Assembly (NCBI RefSeq): GCF_000719955.1
Contig: NZ_JOII01000070.1
Coordinates: 1-7,449 of the forward strand
Reading direction: 5' to 3'
From: Streptomyces albidoflavus
GTDB lineage: Bacteria; Actinomycetota; Actinomycetes; Streptomycetales; Streptomycetaceae
Length of the DNA: 7,449 bases
Position numbers and translations under genes: made by a program. Positions within the stretch are counted from its first letter, which is position 1; the number at the start of each line of letters is the position of its first letter. Shown piece after piece: positions 1-6,827 of this stretch. The notes beneath the pieces are model-generated. The model searched no databases. It saw only the letters and a list, made by a program, of their open reading frames with translations, and had not been told where the DNA came from.

Positions 1-162
1 ACCCACACCCCCGAACCCACGCACCCCCCCAGCCACCCCGGCGAGCTTCCGGACACCGGCCAGAGCAGCGGCTCGATGCTGCCGCTGGCGACCCTCGCCG
101 GCACGCTGGCGCTGGCGGGCCTGGTGCTCCTGATCGTCCTGCGCCGCAGGAGGACCGGCTGA
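1..162 (+). CDS. C-terminal fragment of an LPXTG-type cell-wall-anchored surface protein
   Basis: The frame is open from base 1 to the TGA at 160-162, giving the last 53 residues of a protein that begins outside the window. The visible part starts with a Pro/Thr/His-rich stalk (THTPEPTHPPSHPGE), the usual low-complexity wall-spanning spacer. It is followed by LPDTG at residues 16-20 and a hydrophobic helix of about 20 residues (MLPLATLAGTLALAGLVLLIV). The chain ends in the basic tail LRRRRTG. This tripartite order is the cell-wall sorting signal: a sortase cleaves between Thr and Gly and links the protein to peptidoglycan. LPDTG fits the general LPXTG consensus rather than the LAXTG preferred by class E sortases. 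The function of the ectodomain cannot be told. A strong hairpin lies 43 bases downstream of the stop. Confidence 0.85.
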   Translation, partial: THTPEPTHPPSHPGELPDTGQSSGSMLPLATLAGTLALAGLVLLIVLRRRRTG

Positions 163-205
163 TCCCCACCCCGCGCGGCTGAACCAGGCCGCCGCACCAC
201 GCCAG

Positions 206-248
206 CGCCACCGCCACCGGGCAGGACCGCCGCCCGGTGGCGGTGGCG
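206..248. terminator. Perfect 17-bp hairpin terminator after the LPXTG gene
   Basis: The arms at 206-222 (CGCCACCGCCACCGGGC) and 232-248 are perfect reverse complements around a 9-nt loop. There is no T tract after it on the plus strand, which is common for streptomycete intrinsic terminators. It lies 43 bases after the surface-protein stop and 120 bases before the chosen start of the phosphatase, so it should separate the two transcripts. An in-frame upstream ATG at 237 lies inside the second arm, which argues against using it as the phosphatase start. Confidence 0.75.
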
Positions 249-352
249 TGTCCGGCGGATCCCGGCCGGGTCCCCGCGCACCGGCGGCACCGCCGGGAGG
301 GCTGGCCTACCCTGGCAGGAGTGGGCCGGCAGCGGTCATCGACAGAATTGAC

Positions 353-359
353 AGGAAGG
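353..359 (+). promoter_or_regulatory. Ribosome binding site that fixes the phosphatase start
   Basis: AGGAAGG ends 9 nt before the ATG at 369. It is the only good Shine-Dalgarno match near an in-frame start. It selects 369 over the ATG at 237, which has no comparable site and sits in a terminator stem. Confidence 0.75.
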
Positions 360-368
360 TCCGCCGCC

Positions 369-2207
369 ATGGCAGAGGAGAGCGGACCCCGGGCCGGAGC
401 GGGGTCCGGGGGGTCCTCCGGCGCCGTCTCCCCCGATCAGGAGGGCGCGCGCCTGCTGGCGCTGGAGCAGGCGGGGCTGTCGTCCGCGGCCGACGAGGGG
501 ATGGACCGGTTCGCGCGGATCGCGGCGCGGCTCGTGGACGTGCCGGTGGCCCTGGTCTCGGTGGCCGGCGCCGAACACCACTCGTTCCCCGGCATGACCG
601 GCCTCGAAGCCCCGCTCTCCGAGCTGCGCCGGACGGGACTGTGCGCGGCGGTCGTCTCGGCGGGCCGGCTGATCGTGCGGGACGCCCGTACCGATCCCCG
701 TACCCGGGGGCAGCCGATGACCGAGGAGCTGTCGATCGCCGGGTACGCGGGGCTGCCGCTGGTCGACGACGACGGGGTGGTGCTGGGGTCGCTCTGCGCC
801 GTCGACCGGCGTCCCCGGGAGTGGACCGACCGTGAGGTGGAGGCCCTGGCCGACCTGGCGGAGGCGTGCGCGGCCGAGATCCGGCTGCGGATCGTGACCC
901 GCCGGATCGAGGAGGCGCGCGGCGAGACGGCGGCCCTGCTGACCCGCTCCGAGCTGGTGCTGCGTGCCTCCGAAGTGCTCGCCGACACCACCGGCGTCGG
1001 CCAGGTCCGCCACCAGGTCGGCGAGCTGATCACCCGCGACCTCCGCCCCTCCTTCGCCGGGCTCAGCCTGGCCCAGGAGCGCATCCCCTGGGACGCCACC
1101 GAGGGGCGCTGGCCCGACGGCACCGTCCAGGACCCGGCGGTGGACCCGGTGGCCACCCCGTGGCCGACCGGCCGGGCCGCCCGGGAGAAGCGGACCGTCG
1201 CCGTCCACGGCATCCAGGAGGTACGCGCCGAGTACGGGGACGAGGCGGCGGCCCGCTGGGAGGGGCTGGGGTTCGCCTCCATGGTGTGCGTACCGCTGGC
1301 GGGCACCCGGCGTGTCCTGGGCGCCCTCGCGGTGGCCTGGCGCCACCGGCACGAGCCGGACCTCGGTGAACTGGCCGTGCTCACCGCCACCGCCGCCTAC
1401 GCCGCCCGCGCCCTGGAGCGCGCCCTCTTCGTCGACGAGCGGATCGACGTGGCCCGCCAGTTGCAGGACGCCATGCTCACCGAACTCCCCTCGGTACCGG
1501 GGCTGGAGATGGCGGCCCTGTACCGTCCGGCCGTCGCCCGCGACCGGGTGGGCGGCGACTGGTACGACGCGTACCGGCTGCCGGCGGCCGGGGAAGGGGA
1601 GGAGGGGAACGAGGAGAGCGGCGGCCCCACGCTCGCGGCGACCATCGGCGACATCACCGGCCACGACATCCGCGCCGCGACCCTGATGGGCCAGGCCCGC
1701 AGCATGCTCCGCCAGGCCGACCACGACCACCCGGGCGCCGGTCCCGCCGCCGCCGTCGGGGCCCTGCACCACTCCACGACCACCCTCGACCTGGGCCTGA
1801 CCGGCACGCTCATCCACGCCCACCTGACCCCGCGCGACCAGGGCTGGGAACTGACCTGGACCAACGCCGGGCACCCGCCGCCACTGCTCGCCGTGCCGGG
1901 CGCGCCCTGCCGCGTGCTGGCCGAGCACGAGATGATGCTCTACCCGGGCCTGGCCGAGGGCGGCTGGCAGGAGTACCGGCAGACCCTGCCGCCCGGCAGC
2001 ACGCTGCTCCTCTACACCGACGGGCTGGTGGAACGCCGGGGCGAGGACATCGACGCCGCCATCGAACGGCTCGGCACGCTCCTCGCGGCGGGGGCCGGCA
2101 CCCCGCTGTCCCGCCTCACCCACCAGCTCACCGTCAGCATGGCCGGCGAGGACCCCGAGGACGACGTGGCCCTCCTCGCCCTGCGCTGTCCCGGCCCGGA
2201 CGCCTGA
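369..2207 (+). CDS. GAF-GAF-SpoIIE/PP2C-family serine phosphatase
   Basis: This 612-aa cytoplasmic protein has three parts. A first GAF domain covers about residues 35-175, with the familiar run GLCAAVV...DARTDPR...YAGLPL...GSLCAVD. A second, more divergent GAF covers about 195-350 and ends in an Ala/Arg-rich helix. A PP2C phosphatase domain of the SpoIIE/RsbU class covers about 360-605. Phosphatase landmarks are VGGDWYD (394-400), GDITGHD (427-433), NAGHPPP (499-505), YTDGLVERR (549-557) and the late DDV (598-600). The conserved Asp residues expected to hold the Mn/Mg ions are present, so the enzyme looks active. The family dephosphorylates anti-anti-sigma factors, linking a signal sensed by GAF to sigma-factor release. 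No HATPase (RsbW-like) kinase domain is fused and no sigma-regulator gene is adjacent, so the partner is unknown. An acidic insert (GEGEEGNEESGG, about 408-419) interrupts the domain between two core motifs. A TACCCT at 308-313 might be a -10 but lacks a good -35. Confidence 0.93.
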   Translation: MAEESGPRAGAGSGGSSGAVSPDQEGARLLALEQAGLSSAADEGMDRFARIAARLVDVPVALVSVAGAEHHSFPGMTGLEAPLSELRRTGLCAAVVSAGRLIVRDARTDPRTRGQPMTEELSIAGYAGLPLVDDDGVVLGSLCAVDRRPREWTDREVEALADLAEACAAEIRLRIVTRRIEEARGETAALLTRSELVLRASEVLADTTGVGQVRHQVGELITRDLRPSFAGLSLAQERIPWDATEGRWPDGTVQDPAVDPVATPWPTGRAAREKRTVAVHGIQEVRAEYGDEAAARWEGLGFASMVCVPLAGTRRVLGALAVAWRHRHEPDLGELAVLTATAAYAARALERALFVDERIDVARQLQDAMLTELPSVPGLEMAALYRPAVARDRVGGDWYDAYRLPAAGEGEEGNEESGGPTLAATIGDITGHDIRAATLMGQARSMLRQADHDHPGAGPAAAVGALHHSTTTLDLGLTGTLIHAHLTPRDQGWELTWTNAGHPPPLLAVPGAPCRVLAEHEMMLYPGLAEGGWQEYRQTLPPGSTLLLYTDGLVERRGEDIDAAIERLGTLLAAGAGTPLSRLTHQLTVSMAGEDPEDDVALLALRCPGPDA

Positions 2208-2238
2208 CGTACACCCCGGCCCGACCAGCGGAAACCCT

Positions 2239-2268
2239 GTGGCACGGCCGCATCCGGACTCGTAGGCT
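2239..2268 (+). promoter_or_regulatory. Candidate promoter for a leaderless mRNA of the GNAT-like gene
   Basis: TAGGCT at 2263-2268 ends 7 nt before the ATG at 2276. GTGGCA at 2239-2244 matches TTGACA at 4 of 6 positions with an 18-nt spacer. No Shine-Dalgarno sequence precedes the ATG. A -10 hexamer about 7 nt upstream of ATG is the pattern expected when transcription starts at or near the A of the start codon, which is frequent in Streptomyces. This is inferred from spacing and motif only. Confidence 0.5.
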
Positions 2269-2275
2269 CACGCGC

Positions 2276-3022
2276 ATGAAGCTGGAGATCACCACGCTGG
2301 CCGCCCGTCCGGAACTGGCGGGGGCGCTGGGCGAGATGCCGGACACCTGGCCGGAGTTCGTCCTGGAGGACCTAGTCGGCTGGGCCAACTTCCCGCGCAT
2401 CGCCGAGGAGTTCCCCGAGTACGTGCTGGTGGCCACGGACACCGACGGGGAGGTGGTCGCCCGCGGCTACAGCGTGCCGTTCGCCCTCGACGCCCCCGGG
2501 CGCGGCCGGCTGCCGTCCGGCGGCTGGGACCAGGAACTGCTGTGGGCCTTCTCCGACCTGCGGCGCGGCCGGACGCCCGACACCGTCGGCGCCGTCGAGA
2601 TCACCGTCGCCGGCGACCACCTCGGCAAGGGCATATCGGGCCGCATGGTCGAGGCGATGCGCGAGAACGCCCTCGCACTGGGCCACCGCGAACTCGTCGC
2701 CCCGGTCCGCCCCAACGCCAAGCACCTGCGCCCGGACCTGCCGATGACGGAGTACGCCCGGCTGACCCGCGCCGAGGACGGACTGCCCGAGGACCCGTGG
2801 CTGCGCGTCCACGTGCGGGCGGGCGGGGTGGTCGACTCGGTCGCCCCGGTGTCGATGACGGTCAGCGGCACCCTGGAGCAGTGGCGGGAGTGGACCGGGC
2901 TGCCCTTCGACACCGAGGGACCCGTCGAGGTCCCGGGCGCGCTGGTCCCGGTCCACTGCTCGGTCACCCACGGGTACGCGGTGTACGCCGAGCCCAACGT
3001 CTGGGTGCGGCACCGGCTCTGA
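2276..3022 (+). CDS. GNAT-like N-acetyltransferase family protein
   Basis: This is a 248-aa soluble protein with no signal peptide or membrane segment. Residues 49-71 (YVLVATDTDGEVVARGYSVPFAL) look like the paired central strands of a GNAT fold. Residues 107-125 run from a strand (VEITVAGD) into HLGKGISGRMV, which matches the acetyl-CoA pyrophosphate-binding motif A (R/Q-x-x-G-x-G/A) in shape, with Lys at one position. A helix and the strand ELVAPVRPN (139-147) follow. The C-terminal part, about 165-248, is longer than in a minimal 150-170-residue GNAT and ends in strands around VHCSVTHGYAVYAEPNVWVRHRL. The substrate is unknown. The gene follows the phosphatase by 68 bases but seems to have its own promoter. 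It ends 18 bases before a hairpin shared with the convergent cellulase gene. The family call rests on motif and fold pattern, so it is moderately sure. Confidence 0.8.
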   Translation: MKLEITTLAARPELAGALGEMPDTWPEFVLEDLVGWANFPRIAEEFPEYVLVATDTDGEVVARGYSVPFALDAPGRGRLPSGGWDQELLWAFSDLRRGRTPDTVGAVEITVAGDHLGKGISGRMVEAMRENALALGHRELVAPVRPNAKHLRPDLPMTEYARLTRAEDGLPEDPWLRVHVRAGGVVDSVAPVSMTVSGTLEQWREWTGLPFDTEGPVEVPGALVPVHCSVTHGYAVYAEPNVWVRHRL

Positions 3023-3040
3023 CCCCGCGGCCCTACGGGC

Positions 3041-3080
3041 GGGAGGCCCGGCACGCCGTCAGGTGCGTGCCGGGCCTCCC
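3041..3080. terminator. Bidirectional hairpin terminator between convergent genes
   Basis: GGGAGGCCCGGCACGC at 3041-3056 and its perfect reverse complement at 3065-3080 form a 16-bp stem with an 8-nt loop. It begins 18 bases after the GNAT-like stop and lies 16 bases beyond the cellulase stop on the other strand. It is therefore placed to end both transcripts. On the plus strand the stem is followed by a G-rich run, not by T residues. Confidence 0.8.
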
Positions 3081-3096
3081 TGCTGGGGGGGACGGG

Positions 3097-5262
3097 TCAG
3101 GGCGCGGTGCCCCAGGTGAGGGCGGTGCCGAGGTAGAGGCCGATCTTCGCGTGGTCGGTGAAGCCGGTGGAGGTGGAGCGGCTGTAGTCGTCGCTCTCGT
3201 CGAAGTTCGACCAGTCGGCCTTGTTCAGGCGGAGCTGGATCTCGCCGGTGGCGGCGCCGGGGGCGAGGCTGCCGGAGGCGAAGCCGACCTCCACGTAGTG
3301 GCTGGCGCCGGGGGCGGAGCCGCCCGCCTGCTTGACGGTGTGTGTGACACCGCCGCAGCCGAGCTGGGCCCAGTCGCACGTACTGGTCACCGCGCCCGAT
3401 CCGTCCGGCGTGAACCAGTACCGGAGCTTCACGTCGGCCAGGTTCACCGCGCTCTGGCCGGTGTTGACGACCTGGAGCCCCATCCGGATCTGGTTGTCGG
3501 TGGGCGAGGTGTCCGAGGTGCGGTACTGGACCTTGAGGGCGCCGGTGGAGCCGCCGCCCTCGGTGGTGGTGGCGGCGAGGGAGGCCGAGGGCGGGGAGAC
3601 GTTGCCGGCCGCGTCCTTGGCGCGGACGGTGTAGGTGTAGGCGGTGCCGGGGGTCAGGCCGCTGTCGGCGTACGCGGTGGTGGTCGTGGAGCCGACGCGG
3701 GTGCCGTCGCGGTACACGTCGTAGCCGGTGACGCCGGTGTCGTCGGTGGCGGCGGTCCAGGAGAGGGAGACGGTGGTGGCCGAGGTGGCGGTGGTCTTCA
3801 GGCCGGTGGGGGCGGTGGGCGCCGTGGTGTCGTCCTCACCGGGGCCGCCGGGCTCGCCGCCGCCGTCCAGCGGCGGGTGGGCGTTGGCCAGCAGCTCCTG
3901 GAACTGGGCGGAGAACCAGTGCCCGGCGACCGGCGAGTCGGGCAGCGCGCCGGTCAGGCTGAAGCCGTTGCGGCCGTTGCCCTCGTAGGTCGGGTCGCAC
4001 ATCCGGTCGAAGCCCTTGCCCTCGTCGTTGTCGATCGGCTCGCTGCTGCCGTCCGACTCCCCCGGGGGCTTGGCCCACACGTACGCGTCGATGCCCGGCT
4101 CGGGCGCGGTCACCGGGCGCTCGCCGACGCCGGCGCCGCTCTGGTTGCACCAGTTGCCGGCGTGGATGCGGCGGTCGGCCCGGCTGCCGTCGACGTAGGC
4201 GTCGACGCTGGTCGTGGGGCCGGGGCCGGTGGGCCGGTCGTCGCCGCCCCAGCCGTTGCGGGCGGTGTCGATCAGCATGCCGAGGCCGGAGTCGAAGCCC
4301 TGGCGGACCAGTTCCTCGCGCAGGCCCTGGGCGAAGGTCAGCTCGTCCACGTAGTAGTTCCAGTCGACCCACTTCGACTGGCGCACCGTGGTCCCGTTCA
4401 CCGAGTCGGTGATCTTGAGGTACGGCTCCTTCAGCACCGAGTAGTTGGCGGTGTTGACGATGAAGCCGTGCACGTCGCCGACGGTGGCGCCCTCGGTGGT
4501 CGCGGCCTTCTTGAACTGCTGGGCCGCCGGGACGAAGTTGGAGTCCCAGCCGAGCCAGCCGTGGTGGGCGGCGTCCACGTAGTTGTAGACGTTGGGGATG
4601 TCCCCGAGGGTGCTGAGGGCGTACCCGACGCCCTTCTCGTAGTTCCCGTTCTCCTTCATCACGGCGCACTCGGGCGTGGAGCCGGCGGTGCCGCCCGCGT
4701 TGGTGACGAGGTTCGGCAGCGAGTCGGGCTCGATGAGGGCGACGATGCGCAGCTCGGCGTAGGCCGGGTCGGCGAGCAGCTCGGCGATCGGGTCGATGTA
4801 CTCGCTCTTGTACCGCCCGATCTCGGTCGGGCCCAGCTCGCCGTTGGAGGCGAGGGCGGCGCAGTCGCGGCCCGGAAGGTCGTAGATGACGACCTGGAAG
4901 AGGTCGGCGCCCTGGTCGAGCGCGGTGTCCAGGTGCTCTTTCAGGCCGCGGCCGGCCGTGGTGCCCTCGATGGCGGCGATGCGGTCCATCCAGACGAAGG
5001 ACGGCTCGTCCGCGATGGCGCTGCCGCCCGGTTCGGCGGCGGCCCTGGCCGACCAGTCCGGGTTCACGTACGGGGTGGCGCCCACGTACGGGTTGTCGAC
5101 GCGGGCGGCCGTCACGTCCTCGGCGTCGGCGGACGCGCTGCCGGGGACGGCGACCGCCAGGGAGGCGCCCAGGAACAGGGCGGTCAGCGCGGCGGCCGAC
5201 CGGCCGCGACGGGGGTGCTTCGTCCTGCCGGAAAGTCTCGTCCCTCTGCTTCTCGTGCTCAT
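3097..5262 (-). CDS. Secreted GH6 cellobiohydrolase with FnIII and CBM3 modules
   Basis: This 721-aa extracellular enzyme should release cellobiose from cellulose chain ends. Residues 1-46 are a signal peptide: a long basic n-region with PRRGR, a hydrophobic core AAALTALFLGASLAVAV, and cleavage near SASA-DA. The GH6 domain spans about 55-462. It carries signature 1 as VIYDLPGRDC (Asp133) and signature 2 as ALIEPDS (Asp180), which correspond to the catalytic Asp pair of the family. Extended stretches such as GSTPECAVMKENGNYEKG and WCNQSGAGVGERP...PPGESDG resemble the tunnel loops of processive exo-enzymes (Thermobifida Cel6B type) rather than endoglucanases. A GGGEPGGPGEDD linker leads to an FnIII domain (about 480-567). 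A C-terminal CBM3 follows (about 575-721; LKVQYRTSDTSPTDNQI, LRYWFT, TGEIQLRLNKADWSNF, ALTWGTAP). ATG 5262 is preceded by AGAGGAG and GGAG (4-nt spacing for the latter). An open frame reaching 5403 runs into the operator and is not coding. Confidence 0.96.
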   Translation of the reverse strand: MSTRSRGTRLSGRTKHPRRGRSAAALTALFLGASLAVAVPGSASADAEDVTAARVDNPYVGATPYVNPDWSARAAAEPGGSAIADEPSFVWMDRIAAIEGTTAGRGLKEHLDTALDQGADLFQVVIYDLPGRDCAALASNGELGPTEIGRYKSEYIDPIAELLADPAYAELRIVALIEPDSLPNLVTNAGGTAGSTPECAVMKENGNYEKGVGYALSTLGDIPNVYNYVDAAHHGWLGWDSNFVPAAQQFKKAATTEGATVGDVHGFIVNTANYSVLKEPYLKITDSVNGTTVRQSKWVDWNYYVDELTFAQGLREELVRQGFDSGLGMLIDTARNGWGGDDRPTGPGPTTSVDAYVDGSRADRRIHAGNWCNQSGAGVGERPVTAPEPGIDAYVWAKPPGESDGSSEPIDNDEGKGFDRMCDPTYEGNGRNGFSLTGALPDSPVAGHWFSAQFQELLANAHPPLDGGGEPGGPGEDDTTAPTAPTGLKTTATSATTVSLSWTAATDDTGVTGYDVYRDGTRVGSTTTTAYADSGLTPGTAYTYTVRAKDAAGNVSPPSASLAATTTEGGGSTGALKVQYRTSDTSPTDNQIRMGLQVVNTGQSAVNLADVKLRYWFTPDGSGAVTSTCDWAQLGCGGVTHTVKQAGGSAPGASHYVEVGFASGSLAPGAATGEIQLRLNKADWSNFDESDDYSRSTSTGFTDHAKIGLYLGTALTWGTAP

Positions 5263-5384
5263 ACGGCTCCGTGCTCCTCTCGTACGCCCTCGGCAACGCT
5301 GCCGGGGCGGGATCGGGGGTGCGGGTGGTGCTCGGAGTACGTGGTGCTGTGCTGAGCTGCGCGTGGTGCGTCCGGGAGTTGAAC

Positions 5385-5402
5385 TGTGGGAGCGCTCCCA
5401 CA
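5385..5402. promoter_or_regulatory. CebR/CelR-type operator of the cellulase gene
   Basis: TGTGGGAGCGCTCCCACA is a perfect 18-bp palindrome. Its core TGGGAGCGCTCCCA (5387-5400) is the known binding consensus of the LacI-family cellobiose repressors CebR (Streptomyces) and CelR (Thermobifida). It lies 123 bases upstream of the cellulase ATG and overlaps the predicted -10 and start-point region on the minus strand. This is the expected position for repression lifted by cello-oligosaccharides. The repressor gene itself is not in this window. Confidence 0.93.
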
Positions 5403-5428
5403 TTCCCGCTGTGACCAGTACCTGTCAA
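5400..5428 (-). promoter_or_regulatory. Promoter of the GH6 cellulase gene
   Basis: Reading the minus strand, a perfect TTGACA occupies 5428-5423. After a 17-nt spacer, GAATGT occupies 5405-5400 as a weak -10 (A at position 2, T at position 6). The -10 runs into the CebR palindrome. Transcription would start near 5393, giving an mRNA leader of about 130 nt. The -35 is clear; the -10 is inferred mainly from spacing. Confidence 0.65.
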
Positions 5429-5452
5429 CAGCCCGCGCAAGGATTGCCCGTA

Positions 5453-5479
5453 CGGGCGGACCGCCGACGGGTCCGCCCG
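5453..5479 (-). terminator. Hairpin downstream of the Rieske gene
   Basis: CGGGCGGACC at 5453-5462 pairs perfectly with GGTCCGCCCG at 5470-5479 across a 7-nt loop. On the minus strand it starts 31 bases after the oxygenase stop and lies just upstream of the cellulase promoter. It is well placed to stop oxygenase transcripts before they run into the CebR-controlled gene. No T tract follows. Confidence 0.6.
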
Positions 5480-5509
5480 GGACTGGGGGTGACGGTGGTG
5501 CGGGTGGGG

Positions 5510-6727
5510 TCAGTGGGGGCTGGGCCGCTCGGGCAGGCCGGGCTCCGGGGCGCCGACGCGGCCGGGGGCGCCTTCCCGGCGGGAGCTGCCGCCGGGGGCG
5601 GGGCTGGGGATGCCGTCGGCGCCGGGGGTGACCTCGGCCCCGGAGCCGGAGCCGGGGTGCGTGTCGGTGCGGCCGGCGGAGGCGGGGGCCGTGACGGGCT
5701 GCGGCGGGTAGAAGCGGCGGGCCCAGCGCCGGAACGGGCCGATCGGGCCGTCCCCGTGGGCCAGCCGCGGCGGCTGGACGTACTGCTTGTGGTGCCAGAC
5801 CGGGAAGTCGGCCGCCGTGAACGCGCAACTGGCCTTGAACACGGCCCGGTCCAGCACCCGCGTCGCCGCCCGGCTCACCGCGCGGGCGAGCGGGGCGGGG
5901 AGCCGGGCGGGCTCGTCGAAGGTGAGCCGGTTGAGCTGGCGGAGCTGCATCCGGTTCGGGCCGATGGCCGTCGGCAGCACCGTCGTACACATCCGCAGGC
6001 CGACCCGGGGCGTGTGCACGTCGACGTGGAGGGCGGCGAGCCCGTACCCCTCCACGCGCACATCCACGGTGAACTCCCCGAGCACCGGCGCCGATTCATG
6101 CGCCCGCATCGACAGCCGGAACTCCGCCCCTTCGTACCGCACCGGCCCGCCGATCTCCGCCCGCCGCCACCCGTGCAGCGTGGCGAAGTGCCCGAGGTCG
6201 ACCGAGTTCTCGATCACCTCCTGCGCGTGCCCCGCCATCTCCCACACCCCCGACCGCGCCGGCCGGTGCCCGACCACGTGCCACTCCGGCACCGTCCAGT
6301 CCGGCGCCCGCCCGTCGTGGTGCCGCCACACGAACACGGCCCCGTTCACCTCACACACCGGATACTGCCCGAGCGGCGACCGGGGCGGCGCCGTCTCGTA
6401 CCCGGTCCGCACACAGGCCCCGTCGGGCCCGAACGCGAAGAGGTGGAAGGGACAGACCAGGTCCTCCCCGTCGACCCTGCCGAGCCCCAGATGCGCGCCG
6501 AGGTGGGGACAGTAGGGCTTCACGGCCCGCAGAGCACCGGTCCCGAGCCGGTACAGCACGACATCCTCCCCGGCGAGCGGCCGGGTGAGCACCTTCCCTC
6601 TCGTCAACTCCTCGGAGAAGGCCACGGCAGCCCACCCGTCGGGGTAGGGCAGGGCAGCCTGCCCGGCGACATCGGCCGGGGTCGGCCCTTCGGTGATAGC
6701 GGTTCCGTACTTCCGTGACAGTCCCAC
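5510..6727 (-). CDS. Rieske [2Fe-2S] non-heme iron oxygenase, KshA/DAF-36-like
   Basis: This 405-aa protein is probably the terminal oxygenase of an electron-transfer pair. Its N-terminal Rieske domain (about 30-135) has C73-x-H75 and C92-x2-H95 exactly 16 residues apart, the ligands of a [2Fe-2S] cluster. The catalytic domain carries NSVDLGHFATLHG at 174-186, the D-x2-H-x4-H iron motif with Asp177, His180 and His185. The later run AADFPVWHHKQY (305-316) offers Asp307 as third iron ligand. This run and the following PPRL...DGPIGPFRRWARRFYP resemble bacterial 3-ketosteroid 9-alpha-hydroxylase (KshA) and the cholesterol 7-desaturase group more than ring-hydroxylating dioxygenase alpha subunits. 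The substrate is not known. The last 60 or so residues are a Pro/Gly/Ser-rich, probably disordered tail. No reductase or ferredoxin gene is adjacent. The start is GTG with a strong ribosome site 6 nt upstream. The same frame stays open upstream through the CRISPR array, which is not coding. Confidence 0.92.
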   Translation of the reverse strand: MGLSRKYGTAITEGPTPADVAGQAALPYPDGWAAVAFSEELTRGKVLTRPLAGEDVVLYRLGTGALRAVKPYCPHLGAHLGLGRVDGEDLVCPFHLFAFGPDGACVRTGYETAPPRSPLGQYPVCEVNGAVFVWRHHDGRAPDWTVPEWHVVGHRPARSGVWEMAGHAQEVIENSVDLGHFATLHGWRRAEIGGPVRYEGAEFRLSMRAHESAPVLGEFTVDVRVEGYGLAALHVDVHTPRVGLRMCTTVLPTAIGPNRMQLRQLNRLTFDEPARLPAPLARAVSRAATRVLDRAVFKASCAFTAADFPVWHHKQYVQPPRLAHGDGPIGPFRRWARRFYPPQPVTAPASAGRTDTHPGSGSGAEVTPGADGIPSPAPGGSSRREGAPGRVGAPEPGLPERPSPH

Positions 6728-6733
6728 GCGGTG

Positions 6734-6741
6734 CTTCCTCT
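6734..6741 (-). promoter_or_regulatory. Ribosome binding site that fixes the GTG start of the Rieske gene
   Basis: AGAGGAAG on the minus strand ends 6 nt before GTG at 6727. No in-frame ATG or comparable ribosome site lies between the array and this point, so GTG 6727 is chosen. Confidence 0.75.
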
Positions 6742-6773
6742 CGGGTGGACGAACTCCCTGGAGGAGGCTGCCC

Positions 6774-6827
6774 GGGGGGTGGGGGGATGCACTTGGGGGG
6801 TGGGGGATCACTCGAAGGGGGTGGGGG
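6774..6827 (+). repeat. G-run cluster (three degenerate units, G-quadruplex-prone)
   Basis: Six runs of 5-6 G occur in 54 bases, arranged as three pairs joined by a single T (GGGGGGTGGGGGG type). The pairs are separated by ATGCACTT and ATCACTCGAA, so the stretch looks like about three degenerate tandem units of 21-22 bp. It lies in the gap between the Rieske start and the CRISPR array; the minus strand is correspondingly C-rich. The runs satisfy the usual G-quadruplex pattern of four or more G-tracts with short loops. Confidence 0.7.

Noticed and set aside
281..296. CCGGCGG/CCGCCGG inverted repeat upstream of the phosphatase
   Set aside because: The 2-nt gap leaves only a short real stem, and such matches are common by chance in DNA this rich in G and C.
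308..313. TACCCT as the -10 of the phosphatase promoter
   Set aside because: The best -35 at suitable spacing matches only 3 of 6 positions, too weak to report as a feature.
237..368. N-terminal extension of the phosphatase from ATG 237
   Set aside because: The ATG lies inside a perfect terminator arm, lacks a ribosome site, and the extra 44 residues have no domain match in sight; ATG 369 has AGGAAGG at good spacing.
2542..5355. 937-codon open frame on the plus strand opposite the cellulase
   Set aside because: It is a GC-rich shadow frame, dominated by Gly, Val, Ala and Arg with no motif, covering most of the clearly coding GH6 gene and part of the GNAT-like gene.
5263..5403. N-terminal extension of the cellulase from 5403
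   Set aside because: It would translate through the CebR operator and place a signal peptide 47 residues inside the protein; ATG 5262 starts a normal signal peptide.
4886..6718. 610-codon open frame on the plus strand across the cellulase, its promoter and the Rieske gene
   Set aside because: It is antisense to two well-supported genes and runs through the operator; its composition is that of a shadow frame.
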